A stretch of 64,000 bases of DNA, from positions 310,001-374,000 of the forward strand of contig NZ_CAKASL010000001.1 in NCBI RefSeq assembly GCF_916858655.1, given 5' to 3'. The position numbers and the translations under genes are program-made. Every line of letters starts with the position of its first letter. Positions within the stretch are counted from its first letter, which is position 1. The DNA comes from Aeromicrobium sp. Leaf350 (GTDB lineage: Bacteria > Actinomycetota > Actinomycetes > Propionibacteriales > Nocardioidaceae). The notes under the pieces are model-generated. The model saw only the letters and a list, made by a program, of their open reading frames with translations, was not told the DNA's origin and made no database searches. Shown piece after piece: positions 27,501-34,557 of this stretch.

Positions 27501-27913
27501 TTCTGCGGCTTGATGTCCCGATGCTCGATCTGCTTCAGATGGGTGTACGCCAGCGCGTCCGTAAGTGGCAGTGCTACCTCTGCAGCGAGACGGTCCCACG
27601 AGTCCCATGGGCCAGACGCTTGGAGTACGTCATCCAGATTTCGCTCGACCCAGTCGAGGACCAGCACGTAGGTTTCAGACTCGTCCATCCCGGCCCATCG
27701 ACAACGGACGATGTTGGGGTGCGACAGGCTTTTGAGAGTCTTTGCCTCATTGTTGAACACCTTGCGCGTGACATCGTCAGATTGTCCGGAAAGCAACTTC
27801 ACTGCGACAAAGGACTCATCTCTTTCGTCGATGGCCTTCCGGACCACGGAGAAGGTCCCACTGCGGCGCTCAACCTTCAGAAGCATGAAGTGGTCGCCGA
27901 TGATGTCTGGCAC
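24503..27913 (-). CDS. mkoA: MkoA, Ser/Thr kinase fused to SF1 helicase (Mokosh type I)
   Basis: This 1136-residue protein has a complete N-terminal protein kinase: glycine loop around RRSGTFSVV, VAVKLL with Lys39, HRDIKPQNV (131-139) and DFG (151-153). A middle region of about 300 residues follows, then a Upf1/Dna2-like superfamily 1 helicase with Walker A VVQGPPGTGKTSF near 588, Walker B IVDEASRAT near 844, motif III VVVGDTNQLPP, and motif VI NVALSRARFGLTIVGD near 1100. Kinase plus COG1112-type helicase in one chain next to a PLD gene is the type I Mokosh signature. The protein probably senses foreign nucleic acid. Base composition is visibly less G+C-rich than in the core genes to the right, consistent with horizontal transfer. 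Confidence 0.88.
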   Translation of the reverse strand: MPDIIGDHFMLLKVERRSGTFSVVRKAIDERDESFVAVKLLSGQSDDVTRKVFNNEAKTLKSLSHPNIVRCRWAGMDESETYVLVLDWVERNLDDVLQASGPWDSWDRLAAEVALPLTDALAYTHLKQIEHRDIKPQNVLMSDSGVPLLADFGIAKIRGEEQTTSQTVAGWHSKPYAPPELNADIRYVRDVYSMGVLLIQCMTNDRLTDLVGVEQALNSIAVPPDVRRLLGACIATQPDDRPKNASDLFGALRSIQQRRQAQKQVARNPVWLRLTKSAIRSLGGGDDARLEAIAKAQADLSGEVYASFYNDHQSGELQRDSIRLDGEAWSFTLKSDESGAVIVKAAELDFDRLENHRRRALLVPKVFEWALSEPANKSAARAGLATLVDAIDDFYLKRDQTAESIVDERDGDELFDTWRRVLNAREELARGEKKPIPYKKCHARGREATFTLESPVDHDLVGTEWRVRDQVTDRKFGWGEVIDHDVDRVVVLSARRWEGLPDRAVLDPHLGPDEAALNRQRQAVDDVQRDKSARPDLRELLLDPGRNAKPRTVSITNWNRDLDDRKREAIETAMGSTDIYVVQGPPGTGKTSFIAELVEQTLSANSDARVLIASQTNVAVDNALQRLAGDGQASMVRLASADPNRVDESVRHLVLDAQMKRWARSVRKSAENHLAARAAEAGLAPTHLRAALALQQLAATVAQLDHLQSARPEDEDGQRSEIATSLSETTSSTSVQEKVDALADLRDELVSEAQSELAGDLTLSADMSAADARSAVDVLIGESSHAQQLLSRLRLQGEWLQRIASDSGLANTFLDQTSVIAGTCIGYLRHPAVRHLDIDLCIVDEASRATLTEALVPVSRAKRWVVVGDTNQLPPVDENLLRNKELMNDHQLLPEDVKQTLFQRLTDRLPEHSQVMLNQQYRMIRPIGDMISTCFYDEQLRSPNEGGLEGYTLGFGKPVLWLDTSAHGEARREAAPLGKGKSFANRAEVRIVIDRLKVLNGSIDMNVVRLPEGSKQLDVLVIAPYVAQVADLNQQLAPIRDRLRHLAVTVMSVDAVQGRESDVAIFSVTRSNSRAELGFIGPDYWRRINVALSRARFGLTIVGDAGFVRGTTGALKKVLTYVESHPDDCELRMAER

Positions 27914-27925
27914 TCTAGGCCCCCT

Positions 27926-28306
27926 CTAGCGCCGCGCCGGTCTGCGCGGCGATCCCCAGTACGAGTAGTCCGGCGCTGCATCACCGGTTGCGATGTTTGC
28001 GTACCGGCCGGAGATTCTGACCGCCAGCGTATAGCGCGCGCGGGTCGATCGAGGTCCCATCGATATAAGTGATAGAGACCGATCGTCGTGGACGGCCACG
28101 GCCGGGCGTCCCGCGGCCACCGGCGCTTCATGGGAGCGGGCGAGCGGCTGGAGGTAGACGTCCGGACCCAACTTGACCACTTGACTCGACCATATCCAAG
28201 GTAGGCGCGCTCCGAAATCTTGCGGACTGAGTGCGGACCGCAAGCACCTTGCAGGTCCCTGACCTGCGCAAACGCGCACATTCACACGTTGAAGCGGAAC
28301 GCACAA
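27926..28306 (-). CDS. Possible small ORF upstream of mkoA (unrecognised)
   Basis: A 126-codon frame ends 12 bp before mkoA. Its second half (about residues 45-126) reads like ordinary protein (LGPDVYLQPLARSHEAP, then TLAVRISGRYANI), while the first 25 residues do not. It could be the degraded end of a gene replaced when Mokosh arrived, or simply the mkoA leader. No family is recognised. The 437-bp stretch 27914-28350 contains nothing else that I can support. Confidence 0.2.
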   Translation of the reverse strand: MCVPLQRVNVRVCAGQGPARCLRSALSPQDFGARLPWIWSSQVVKLGPDVYLQPLARSHEAPVAAGRPAVAVHDDRSLSLISMGPRSTRARYTLAVRISGRYANIATGDAAPDYSYWGSPRRPARR

Positions 28307-28350
28307 ACAGTCGCGCTCGAATCTCGAAGCTCTGCTGCCGTCACCACTGC

Positions 28351-28893
28351 TCAGGCTGGGGTCGAGCCGACTTGCGCCTGGATCTCGCGGATCGCTTGCC
28401 CCACGATGCCGCCGGCCAGGAGGCCTGGTCCGAGGGGGCCGGAGGTGTCGGATCCGAGTGGGGGCAACTGCCGAAGGATGGACCGGTCGACGTCGGTCAG
28501 CCGCGAGAGCTGCCAGCGGATCTCCGCGGTGACTGCGTCGGGGCTGCTCGGGTTGGCCAGCGACACCGCCTTCACTGCGTAGCCGGCGGCACCCAGGGCG
28601 TGGGCACCCATGTGCGCCACGGCGGAGGCTTGACCGACGGCCCTCGCGGCTGCGGCTCCGGCGGGGGTCGTCGCCGACTTGGCTGCCTTGACGGCCACGA
28701 GCCGCTTCTTGATCTCCTCGGCCGCACTCCCCTGCCCAGCGGCGTAGGCACGCGTGCGGGCCAGCGCATCGGCGACGTCGGCCACGGCTCGGGCGTCGCC
28801 GTCAAACAGCGGGATCACGCGCTCGGCGCAGGCGGCGGCCCATCGGGCGATCGTGCGCCGGTCGGCGTCGCTGAGCGTCTGGATCGAGGCCAT
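28351..28893 (-). CDS. Imm5-like putative immunity protein
   Basis: This 180-residue, Ala-rich all-helical protein resembles the putative immunity proteins of the Imm5 type. Helices such as ARWAAACAERVIPLF and ARAVGQASAVAHMGAHA carry the repeated small-residue and His pattern of that group. The ATG at 28891-28893 opens the helical part directly; upstream sequence belongs to the divergent membrane-protein gene. No toxin gene is adjacent. It is the first of several immunity-like proteins between 28 and 35 kb. Assignment is from overall pattern and not from a catalytic motif. Confidence 0.5.
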   Translation of the reverse strand: MASIQTLSDADRRTIARWAAACAERVIPLFDGDARAVADVADALARTRAYAAGQGSAAEEIKKRLVAVKAAKSATTPAGAAAARAVGQASAVAHMGAHALGAAGYAVKAVSLANPSSPDAVTAEIRWQLSRLTDVDRSILRQLPPLGSDTSGPLGPGLLAGGIVGQAIREIQAQVGSTPA

Positions 28894-28990
28894 CGGATCA
28901 TCATCGCCGACGGCTCGCCTCGCGTGAGCCGGCGTGACGCGACGTCCTAGAGTTGCTGCGCCAGTATCGGCTCGACTCAGGAGTAAATCC

Positions 28991-29743
28991 GTGGATCGCA
29001 GGCAGCTGAAGTCGATGGGCGTCGCGGCGCCCGGGTACGGCAACGCCTTCTTCATGGATGAGGGCGACGCCGCACGAGCTGACGGGGTGGCGTTCGCGCG
29101 GATCGCCGGGGTCGCCACCGTGTTCGCAACCGACAGCTCGGCGGCTCCGATCGAGGCGACGCAACGATCGTTCGCCACCGACGCCGAGGCGTTCGACTAC
29201 ATGTTCCGGTGCTTGCGAGACAGCGTGGCGGCCCGCAGGGCGACGACCGAGACCGTGGTCGAGGCGACTGAGAAAGCGGCAGCCCAGCAGCGGCCGAGCC
29301 TGCACGAGCGCTACCGGGACCTGGGACTCAGCGGGGTCACGGCGACCCTCGTGTGGATCGCGACGGCCCTGGGATGGCTCTGGATCTCGCCCTTCACCTA
29401 CACCCGCGACGACATGGTCGGTCTCGCGGTGAACGGCAGCCGCGTCGGCGACTACATCTTCGACGCCGACACCGGACTCGTCGTTGTGGCGGTCTGTTAC
29501 AGCCTCGCCGTCGTGCACATGGCGGATCAATGGTCGCTGGGTCGCCGAGACCCCGGCCAGGTCGGACGACGCGCCCTCGGCACGGCGATCGGAACCGCCG
29601 TGTTCTCAGCCCTAGCGCTGGCCTGCATGGCCATCCGCTCCGACGAGATCGACAACCCGCTGTACTGGCTCCCGCCGGCCCTGGCGCTGCTGAGCGCGGG
29701 CGTCGTGGCGGTCTCGCTCACGGCATCACGCACCAAGACCTAG
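28991..29743 (+). CDS. Predicted membrane protein with three to four C-terminal helices
   Basis: This 250-residue protein has a soluble N-terminal half (to about 115) and then hydrophobic segments: GVTATLVWIATALGWLWI, LVVVAVCYSLAVVHM, FSALALACMAI and LPPALALLSAGVVAVS. GTG 28991 was chosen because AGGAG lies 7 nt upstream (28979-28983); longer frames would intrude on the leader of the divergent gene. The stop overlaps the end of the convergent TPR gene by 4 bp. No family is recognised and the function is unknown. Confidence 0.7.
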   Translation: MDRRQLKSMGVAAPGYGNAFFMDEGDAARADGVAFARIAGVATVFATDSSAAPIEATQRSFATDAEAFDYMFRCLRDSVAARRATTETVVEATEKAAAQQRPSLHERYRDLGLSGVTATLVWIATALGWLWISPFTYTRDDMVGLAVNGSRVGDYIFDADTGLVVVAVCYSLAVVHMADQWSLGRRDPGQVGRRALGTAIGTAVFSALALACMAIRSDEIDNPLYWLPPALALLSAGVVAVSLTASRTKT

Positions 29744-31440
29744 GACTGCCAGCGCATCCGTCCCAGGTGCACCAGGTTCGGCAGCGGGCACCAGGCGCCG
29801 ATCTGCGGATGGTCGACGATGACGCCCGCGAGGCCGTGCTCCCCGAGCGACAGCACCCAGTCGATCGCGGCGGGCAGCGGCATCGAGAACAGCGGCACGG
29901 TCTCCCCCGGCGGCACGAGCCCGTTGGCCTCCGCCGCGGCACCGGCCCTCTCCTCGCTCGTGTAGAGGCAGACCAGCGGACCCTCGCCCGTCTGGAGCGC
30001 GAACGGTCGCGGCGCGTCCTCCGTGCCGCGGTTGATCAGGTACCACCGGTCGAGCGCCACCACGGCTTGCCAGAACCTGATCTGCCGATCCTGGTCCTCC
30101 GGGGCCGCCAGGTACTCGGCGTTGAGCGCGTCGATCTCCGCCACAGTCGGCGGCGCGGGATTCGCCGGCTGCGCGGCCTCCTCGCGCTGCGACAGCGGGC
30201 GCGGATCGCGCCCGCCAAACGCCCGCACGCGGTCCCAGAACCAGCCCGACAGGCTGGGAGCGATCACGACGTCCTCGGAGCCCTGACGCCGGAGCACCAC
30301 CTCGTGCATCGTCGTGATGATGTAGCCGTCGGCGTCGTCGGTGAGGATCTGCACGTAGTAGTCGTCGAGGCTCTCCTGCGTCCACTGCGACCACGCCACG
30401 GGGTCGGCCTCCACCGCGTCGTCCATCGCGCCGATCTCTGCAGCCGACATGAGCCGGAAGTCGCCGCCGGTCTGCCAGAGCGCCCCGGTGCCCGGCTCCT
30501 GACCGTCGTGCCAGGCGAGCACGTCGCTCTCGCCGCCGGACTCCCGGGCCGCCTCCTCGTCGAGCGGCGGACGCAGCGCCGCGCGCAGGTCGTCCGGCAG
30601 CACCTCGTCGAGCGCCGCCAGCGCAGCCTGGAGGTCGATGCCGAGTATCTGGTCGCGCATCTGCACCCACACGGCCTCGACCGCACCGGCCTGGTGGAGG
30701 TCGGCCATCGTGATGTCCTGCTTCGCCGTGACCTCCCGCAGCTCACGGAGCATCGTGATCACGCCCCCGGCCAGCCCGTCCATCGGGTCCTGGCGGAGCG
30801 TGCGCAGCGCCAGCTCCTGCGCGTCGTCGAAACGCCCCTGGTGCACGTAGGCCCACATCAGCGGACCGACGACGGTGTCGCTCGACGGATCGGCCCGGAT
30901 CGCCTCCTCGGCCGCGACGATGAATCGCTCGGACGGCGCGAAGCTCTGGAACAGGTAGATCGCGCGCCCGGCCAGCGCGTACCGCAGCTCGCTCTCCTCG
31001 GTGCGCGCACACTGCGCGACGGCCTCGTCGAGCATCTGCCACCCGCGCTCCATGTCGCCCGACATCGCCGAGGCGACGCCCAGCTCCATCAGGTCGTGCC
31101 AGCCCTCCTGGTCCTCCTGGAGCACGACCTCGGCCCAGCGCCGCGCCTCGACGAACTGGTTCTCGTGCTGCTCGAGGTCGCGCAGCGTGCGGGCGGCGTT
31201 GACGAAGTACTGGTCGCGCTGGCCGAGGATGTCGAGCAGGAGTCGGCGGGCCTCGTCGGCGTCGCCACACTGCTGGCGGTGCATCGCGAGCAGCATGCGG
31301 ATGCCGTTGCGGCCCGGCTGCTGCGCGAGCACGCGACTCGCGAGGCGCCCGACCTCCGGGTGCGACGGCTGCACCTCGAACAGCTCCCACGCCAGCTCGA
31401 CGTCTCGCTCCAGCGGATCCATCTCGTCGACGCCGCTCAC
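29740..31440 (-). CDS. TPR-repeat protein with SseB-like C-terminal region
   Basis: This 566-residue protein has tetratricopeptide-like helical repeats in its first 300 residues (AARTLRDLEQHENQFVEARR; MWAYVHQGRFDDAQELALRT). The C-terminal 150 residues resemble an SseB/SUKH-type alpha+beta domain ending in LPLPAAIDWVLSLGEHGLAG. GTG 31440 overlaps the stop of the upstream AAA+ gene by 4 bp, so the two are translationally coupled. TPR proteins paired with AAA+ ATPases usually supply substrate or partner docking. The biological role of the pair is unknown. Confidence 0.75.
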   Translation of the reverse strand: MSGVDEMDPLERDVELAWELFEVQPSHPEVGRLASRVLAQQPGRNGIRMLLAMHRQQCGDADEARRLLLDILGQRDQYFVNAARTLRDLEQHENQFVEARRWAEVVLQEDQEGWHDLMELGVASAMSGDMERGWQMLDEAVAQCARTEESELRYALAGRAIYLFQSFAPSERFIVAAEEAIRADPSSDTVVGPLMWAYVHQGRFDDAQELALRTLRQDPMDGLAGGVITMLRELREVTAKQDITMADLHQAGAVEAVWVQMRDQILGIDLQAALAALDEVLPDDLRAALRPPLDEEAARESGGESDVLAWHDGQEPGTGALWQTGGDFRLMSAAEIGAMDDAVEADPVAWSQWTQESLDDYYVQILTDDADGYIITTMHEVVLRRQGSEDVVIAPSLSGWFWDRVRAFGGRDPRPLSQREEAAQPANPAPPTVAEIDALNAEYLAAPEDQDRQIRFWQAVVALDRWYLINRGTEDAPRPFALQTGEGPLVCLYTSEERAGAAAEANGLVPPGETVPLFSMPLPAAIDWVLSLGEHGLAGVIVDHPQIGAWCPLPNLVHLGRMRWQS

Positions 31441-32618
31441 GCCAGGCCCCGCTTCACCCGGTACGCCCGCAGCTGGTCGAACGTGCCGTCGTCGACGCCG
31501 TAGTCGAGCACGGGAGCCACCTGGTCGAACCACGACGTCGTCGACGGCGTCACCCCCGCCGCTGCGGCGAGCAGCGTCTCGGTCGTGACCGGGACGACGC
31601 TGCCGGCCTCCATCGACGCCGTCAGCGCCTGCTGCAGCGCGACCGTCGCCACGTGGCTGAGGTCCGCACCGGAGAAGCCCTCGGTGGACGCCGCCACGCG
31701 GGCGACGTCGACGTCGGCCGCAGGCTTGCCCTCGAGGGCGCTCTGCAGGATCGCGTGCCGGGCGACCTCGTCCGGCGGCAGCACCAGCACCGTCTTGTCG
31801 ATGCGTCCGGGGCGTCGGAGCGCGGAGTCGATGTCCCACGGACGGTTGGTGGCGGCCAGGAAGTAGACGCCGTCGTTCACGCTCGACACGCCGTCGAGCT
31901 CCTCGAGCAGCTGCGTCACGATCATGCGCAGCGACTGCGCCCCGGCACCGCCGGACGTACGCCGACCGCCGAGCGCGTCGAACTCGTCCATGAAGATGAC
32001 GCACGGCGCGGCGGCACGCGCGTTGCGGAACACGCTCCGGATGGCCTTCTCGCTGTCGCCGAGATACTTGCTCACCAGGTCGGCCAGCGTCACGTGGATG
32101 AACGACGCACCGAGGTCGCCCGCGATGGCCCGCGCGATGAAGGTCTTGCCGCAGCCGGGCGGGCCGTACATCAGGAGCGAGCCGCCGGGCGTCTGACCGA
32201 AGGCCGCCGCGAGCTCGGGGTTGCGCAGCGGCGCGAGGAAGGTCGAGTCGAGGTGCTGCTTGACCTCCGCGAGGCCGGCGACGTCGGACAGCGTGACCAC
32301 GGGACGCTCGGCGTCCCAGTCCCCCGCCGTCGCCGCGTCGACCGGCTCGCGCTCAGCCGGGGACGGCGCAGGGATGGGCCCAGGCTCGGCCGGAGGCGTC
32401 GCGGATCCTCCGCGGAGCCGCGCCGCCATGACCCGCGCCCGCAGCACCTGCACCCGAGCCGGGTTGCCGCCGTTGGCCTCGAACACGGCCAGCTCCTGGG
32501 CGGCGCGGTCGGGGTCGACCTCCATCAGCAGGGTCACGAAGTCTTCCCGCAACGCCAGGTTGGACGGGTCGCGCGCCACCTCGGTCTCGATCACCCTGAG
32601 GAAGTCGTCGTCGGCCAT
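31437..32618 (-). CDS. Cdc48-like AAA+ ATPase
   Basis: This 393-residue ATPase has one AAA+ module: Walker A YGPPGCGKTF (151-160), Walker B VIFMDEFDA (207-215), sensor 1 FLAATNRPWD, and the arginine-finger region RRPGRID. A short N-terminal helical region (1-65) is followed by a Pro-rich linker (70-95) before the SDVAGLAEVK entry to the AAA domain, as in Cdc48/FtsH-type unfoldases. ATG 32618 was preferred because the longer frame runs into a promoter-like gap. It is translationally coupled to the TPR protein. Client and process are unknown. Confidence 0.8.
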   Translation of the reverse strand: MADDDFLRVIETEVARDPSNLALREDFVTLLMEVDPDRAAQELAVFEANGGNPARVQVLRARVMAARLRGGSATPPAEPGPIPAPSPAEREPVDAATAGDWDAERPVVTLSDVAGLAEVKQHLDSTFLAPLRNPELAAAFGQTPGGSLLMYGPPGCGKTFIARAIAGDLGASFIHVTLADLVSKYLGDSEKAIRSVFRNARAAAPCVIFMDEFDALGGRRTSGGAGAQSLRMIVTQLLEELDGVSSVNDGVYFLAATNRPWDIDSALRRPGRIDKTVLVLPPDEVARHAILQSALEGKPAADVDVARVAASTEGFSGADLSHVATVALQQALTASMEAGSVVPVTTETLLAAAAGVTPSTTSWFDQVAPVLDYGVDDGTFDQLRAYRVKRGLA

Positions 32619-32733
32619 CTCGTGCCCCCTGTTGTCGCCGTCCCAGACGGCACCATCATGGCCCATCCCCGACACGCGGATCCCGGAGCCTGGGTGGCCG
32701 CTGTGTGTCACTCCCACGCGCCATCATGAGGAC

Positions 32734-33261
32734 ATGACGATTCCCGAAGACCTCGCCGTGTGGCGTCGCCTGCAGGACGCCGGCCAGTCGAACCCGTGGT
32801 CCGAGAGCCTCCGCCTCCTCGGCGACGACGAGCAGCCTGCCGCCCTCGACACCGGCTACCTGACCGCCGAGGACCTGGCCAACCCCGACATCGCCGCCAA
32901 CACCACGGCCATCGCCGAGACCGCCGAGCTCATCACCTGGGCCGCCGAGAACGAGGACGACGGCGTGGCCTTCGGCTACTGGCGCGGACCTCAGGACCTG
33001 CCCCTCGACCGCGCACCCGTCGTCACCCTCGACACGGAGGGCCAGTTCGAGCTGCTCCGCGGCACCAGCCTCAGCGAGGCCCTCACCGACGAGTACGGCC
33101 AGTGGTCGCAGGACGACTACGACGCGCTCGTCGCCCAGTGCCGGGCGCAGGGCGTGACGATCAGCGCCGACGACCCCGACGACCTGGTCGAGCCCGAGGT
33201 CTCGCCCACGCCGTCCGAGCACCACGAGGCCCGCTATCGCGAGCTGCTCGACGGCAGCTGA
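32734..33261 (+). CDS. SUKH/SMI1-KNR4-like protein (tentative)
   Basis: This 175-residue acidic protein includes AFGYWRGPQDLPLDRAPV followed by LDTEGQFELL and TSLSEAL. That strand-loop-strand pattern resembles the core of SUKH (SMI1/KNR4) proteins, many of which are immunity proteins to nuclease toxins in bacteria. The ATG at 32734 gives a compact protein; the start is 115 bp from the divergent AAA+ gene, so a shared promoter region lies between them. No toxin gene is beside it. The family call is tentative. Confidence 0.6.
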   Translation: MTIPEDLAVWRRLQDAGQSNPWSESLRLLGDDEQPAALDTGYLTAEDLANPDIAANTTAIAETAELITWAAENEDDGVAFGYWRGPQDLPLDRAPVVTLDTEGQFELLRGTSLSEALTDEYGQWSQDDYDALVAQCRAQGVTISADDPDDLVEPEVSPTPSEHHEARYRELLDGS

Positions 33262-33267
33262 CCTGCG

Positions 33268-33669
33268 TCAGTCGAACGCGGGCCGCAGCTCCTCGCGCAT
33301 CTGCCGGAAGTTCGACGGTCGCGTCTTCCACCGCTCGGCGTCGGACTCCTCGAACGTCACCTCGTACCGCCCCTTCGCGCGGTCGAGCTGCACGAGGATC
33401 TTCAGCGGGAGCGGGTCACCGGGCTCGTAGTGGCTGCCCAGGTAGTCGTTCACCGCGTCCAGGATGCTCGGCCAGCTGCAAGCCACCGGGATCACGGTGC
33501 CGTCGGCCGCGTAGGCGTAGCCCGACGCGCTGCGATAGCCGTCGCCGAACTCGAGCACGATCGCGAAGGACTCCCAGGCGTCGCCGGGGCCGTCGGCCCC
33601 CGGCAGCCCCGACGGCTCGTTCATCGCCGCGACCAGCGACCGGATCAGCACCACGGTGACGTCGGACAT
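33268..33669 (-). CDS. YezG/DUF600-like putative immunity protein (tentative)
   Basis: This 133-residue protein ends with GRYEVTFEESDAERWKT and a helix FRQMREELRP, a pattern seen in antitoxin YezG-type (DUF600) proteins. The middle contains SASGYAYAADGTVIP. ATG 33669 is 8 bp from the stop of the upstream SuFu-like gene, so the two are probably co-transcribed. It converges with the SUKH-like gene. The family call rests on a short pattern only. Confidence 0.55.
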   Translation of the reverse strand: MSDVTVVLIRSLVAAMNEPSGLPGADGPGDAWESFAIVLEFGDGYRSASGYAYAADGTVIPVACSWPSILDAVNDYLGSHYEPGDPLPLKILVQLDRAKGRYEVTFEESDAERWKTRPSNFRQMREELRPAFD

Positions 33670-33677
33670 GCCGTCCC

Positions 33678-34256
33678 TCACGCCCCGTCCAGGCTCACGC
33701 TGCGACGCTCGATCGAGAACAGGTCGGGCTGGCCCCGGTCGAACGCGTCGCCGATGGCGTCGAAGCCGTGCTTCAGGCAGTAGTCGGCCTCCGCGTCGGT
33801 CACGGGCACGAGCTGGAGCCACGTCACGTGGATGTCGGGGTCGCTGAACGACTCGAAGCTGCCCCAGAGGAACGGCGGCACCGACATGAGGTGCGGGGTC
33901 GAGGCCTCGGTGAAGCGGTCACCGATCGCGCCGCGGTAGATCGTGCCGGGCCGCACCTCGTTCGGCTCACCGATCTGGAAGGCGCACGCCGCCACGGCGT
34001 CGCCCACGAACGACCACCGCGAGTCGATGCCGGCCACCATCTCGACCCCGATCGGCCGACCGTCCGGCGTGCGGTACCCCGTCGGGAAGAAGCTCGCGGC
34101 AACGGTCGCCCACGTGGTGACCCCACGCGTGGGGCTGTCCGGCACCTCGACCATGCCGATCTTCCTCTCGCCGTCGGAACGCGTCATCGGCGGCGGCACC
34201 GACGCCAGGCCCAGTGCGCCGGAGACCCGGTGCACGACCTCGTAGGAATCGATCAT
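33678..34256 (-). CDS. Suppressor-of-fused (SuFu) domain protein
   Basis: This 192-residue protein matches the bacterial SuFu-like domain: a mid-protein MVAGIDSRWSF strand, the TIYRGAIGDRF...TPHLMSVPPF segment with its Pro-rich loop, then VTWLQLVPVTDAEADYC and a helix. AAGGAG lies 8 nt before the ATG at 34256, favouring it over the ATG at 34262. Bacterial SuFu proteins are frequent immunity proteins in polymorphic-toxin loci. Neighbours on both sides are immunity-like or unknown. No toxin was seen. Confidence 0.75.
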   Translation of the reverse strand: MIDSYEVVHRVSGALGLASVPPPMTRSDGERKIGMVEVPDSPTRGVTTWATVAASFFPTGYRTPDGRPIGVEMVAGIDSRWSFVGDAVAACAFQIGEPNEVRPGTIYRGAIGDRFTEASTPHLMSVPPFLWGSFESFSDPDIHVTWLQLVPVTDAEADYCLKHGFDAIGDAFDRGQPDLFSIERRSVSLDGA

Positions 34257-34272
34257 TCGCATCACTCCTTCG

Positions 34273-34557
34273 TCACTTGACCAGGTACGTGTAGTAGTTG
34301 CCGAGCTGGTGGAGAGCGGTGTGGGACAGCTCCGGATGGCGGTCGCGCATCGCGTCGCGGACCTCGTCGCCGATCTCGGCGAGCGACTTCTGGCCCCACT
34401 CGACCCGGACGTGCATGGTCTCGTCGAGGATCGCTCGCACGGCCTCGCGCGTGGCGGCACTGCTGAACCGGGCGAGGAACTCCTCGTCGTTCGAGCTGGG
34501 ATAGCGCTTGAGGTGCAGCACGACCGCCTCGCTGAGGTCGTCCGCCGGCTCGGTCAT
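34273..34557 (-). CDS. Small hypothetical protein
   Basis: This 94-residue protein is mostly helical with charged surfaces (REAVRAILDETMHVRVEWGQ; HQLGNYYTYLVK at the end). Its ATG overlaps the stop of the larger upstream gene as ATGA, so the two are a coupled pair. It precedes the SuFu-like gene by 16 bp. I recognise no family. Confidence 0.65.
   Translation of the reverse strand: MTEPADDLSEAVVLHLKRYPSSNDEEFLARFSSAATREAVRAILDETMHVRVEWGQKSLAEIGDEVRDAMRDRHPELSHTALHQLGNYYTYLVK

Noticed and set aside
29353..31503. 716-codon plus-strand frame over the TPR gene
   Set aside because: It is antisense to the TPR protein, with a His/Arg-rich composition and no motif.
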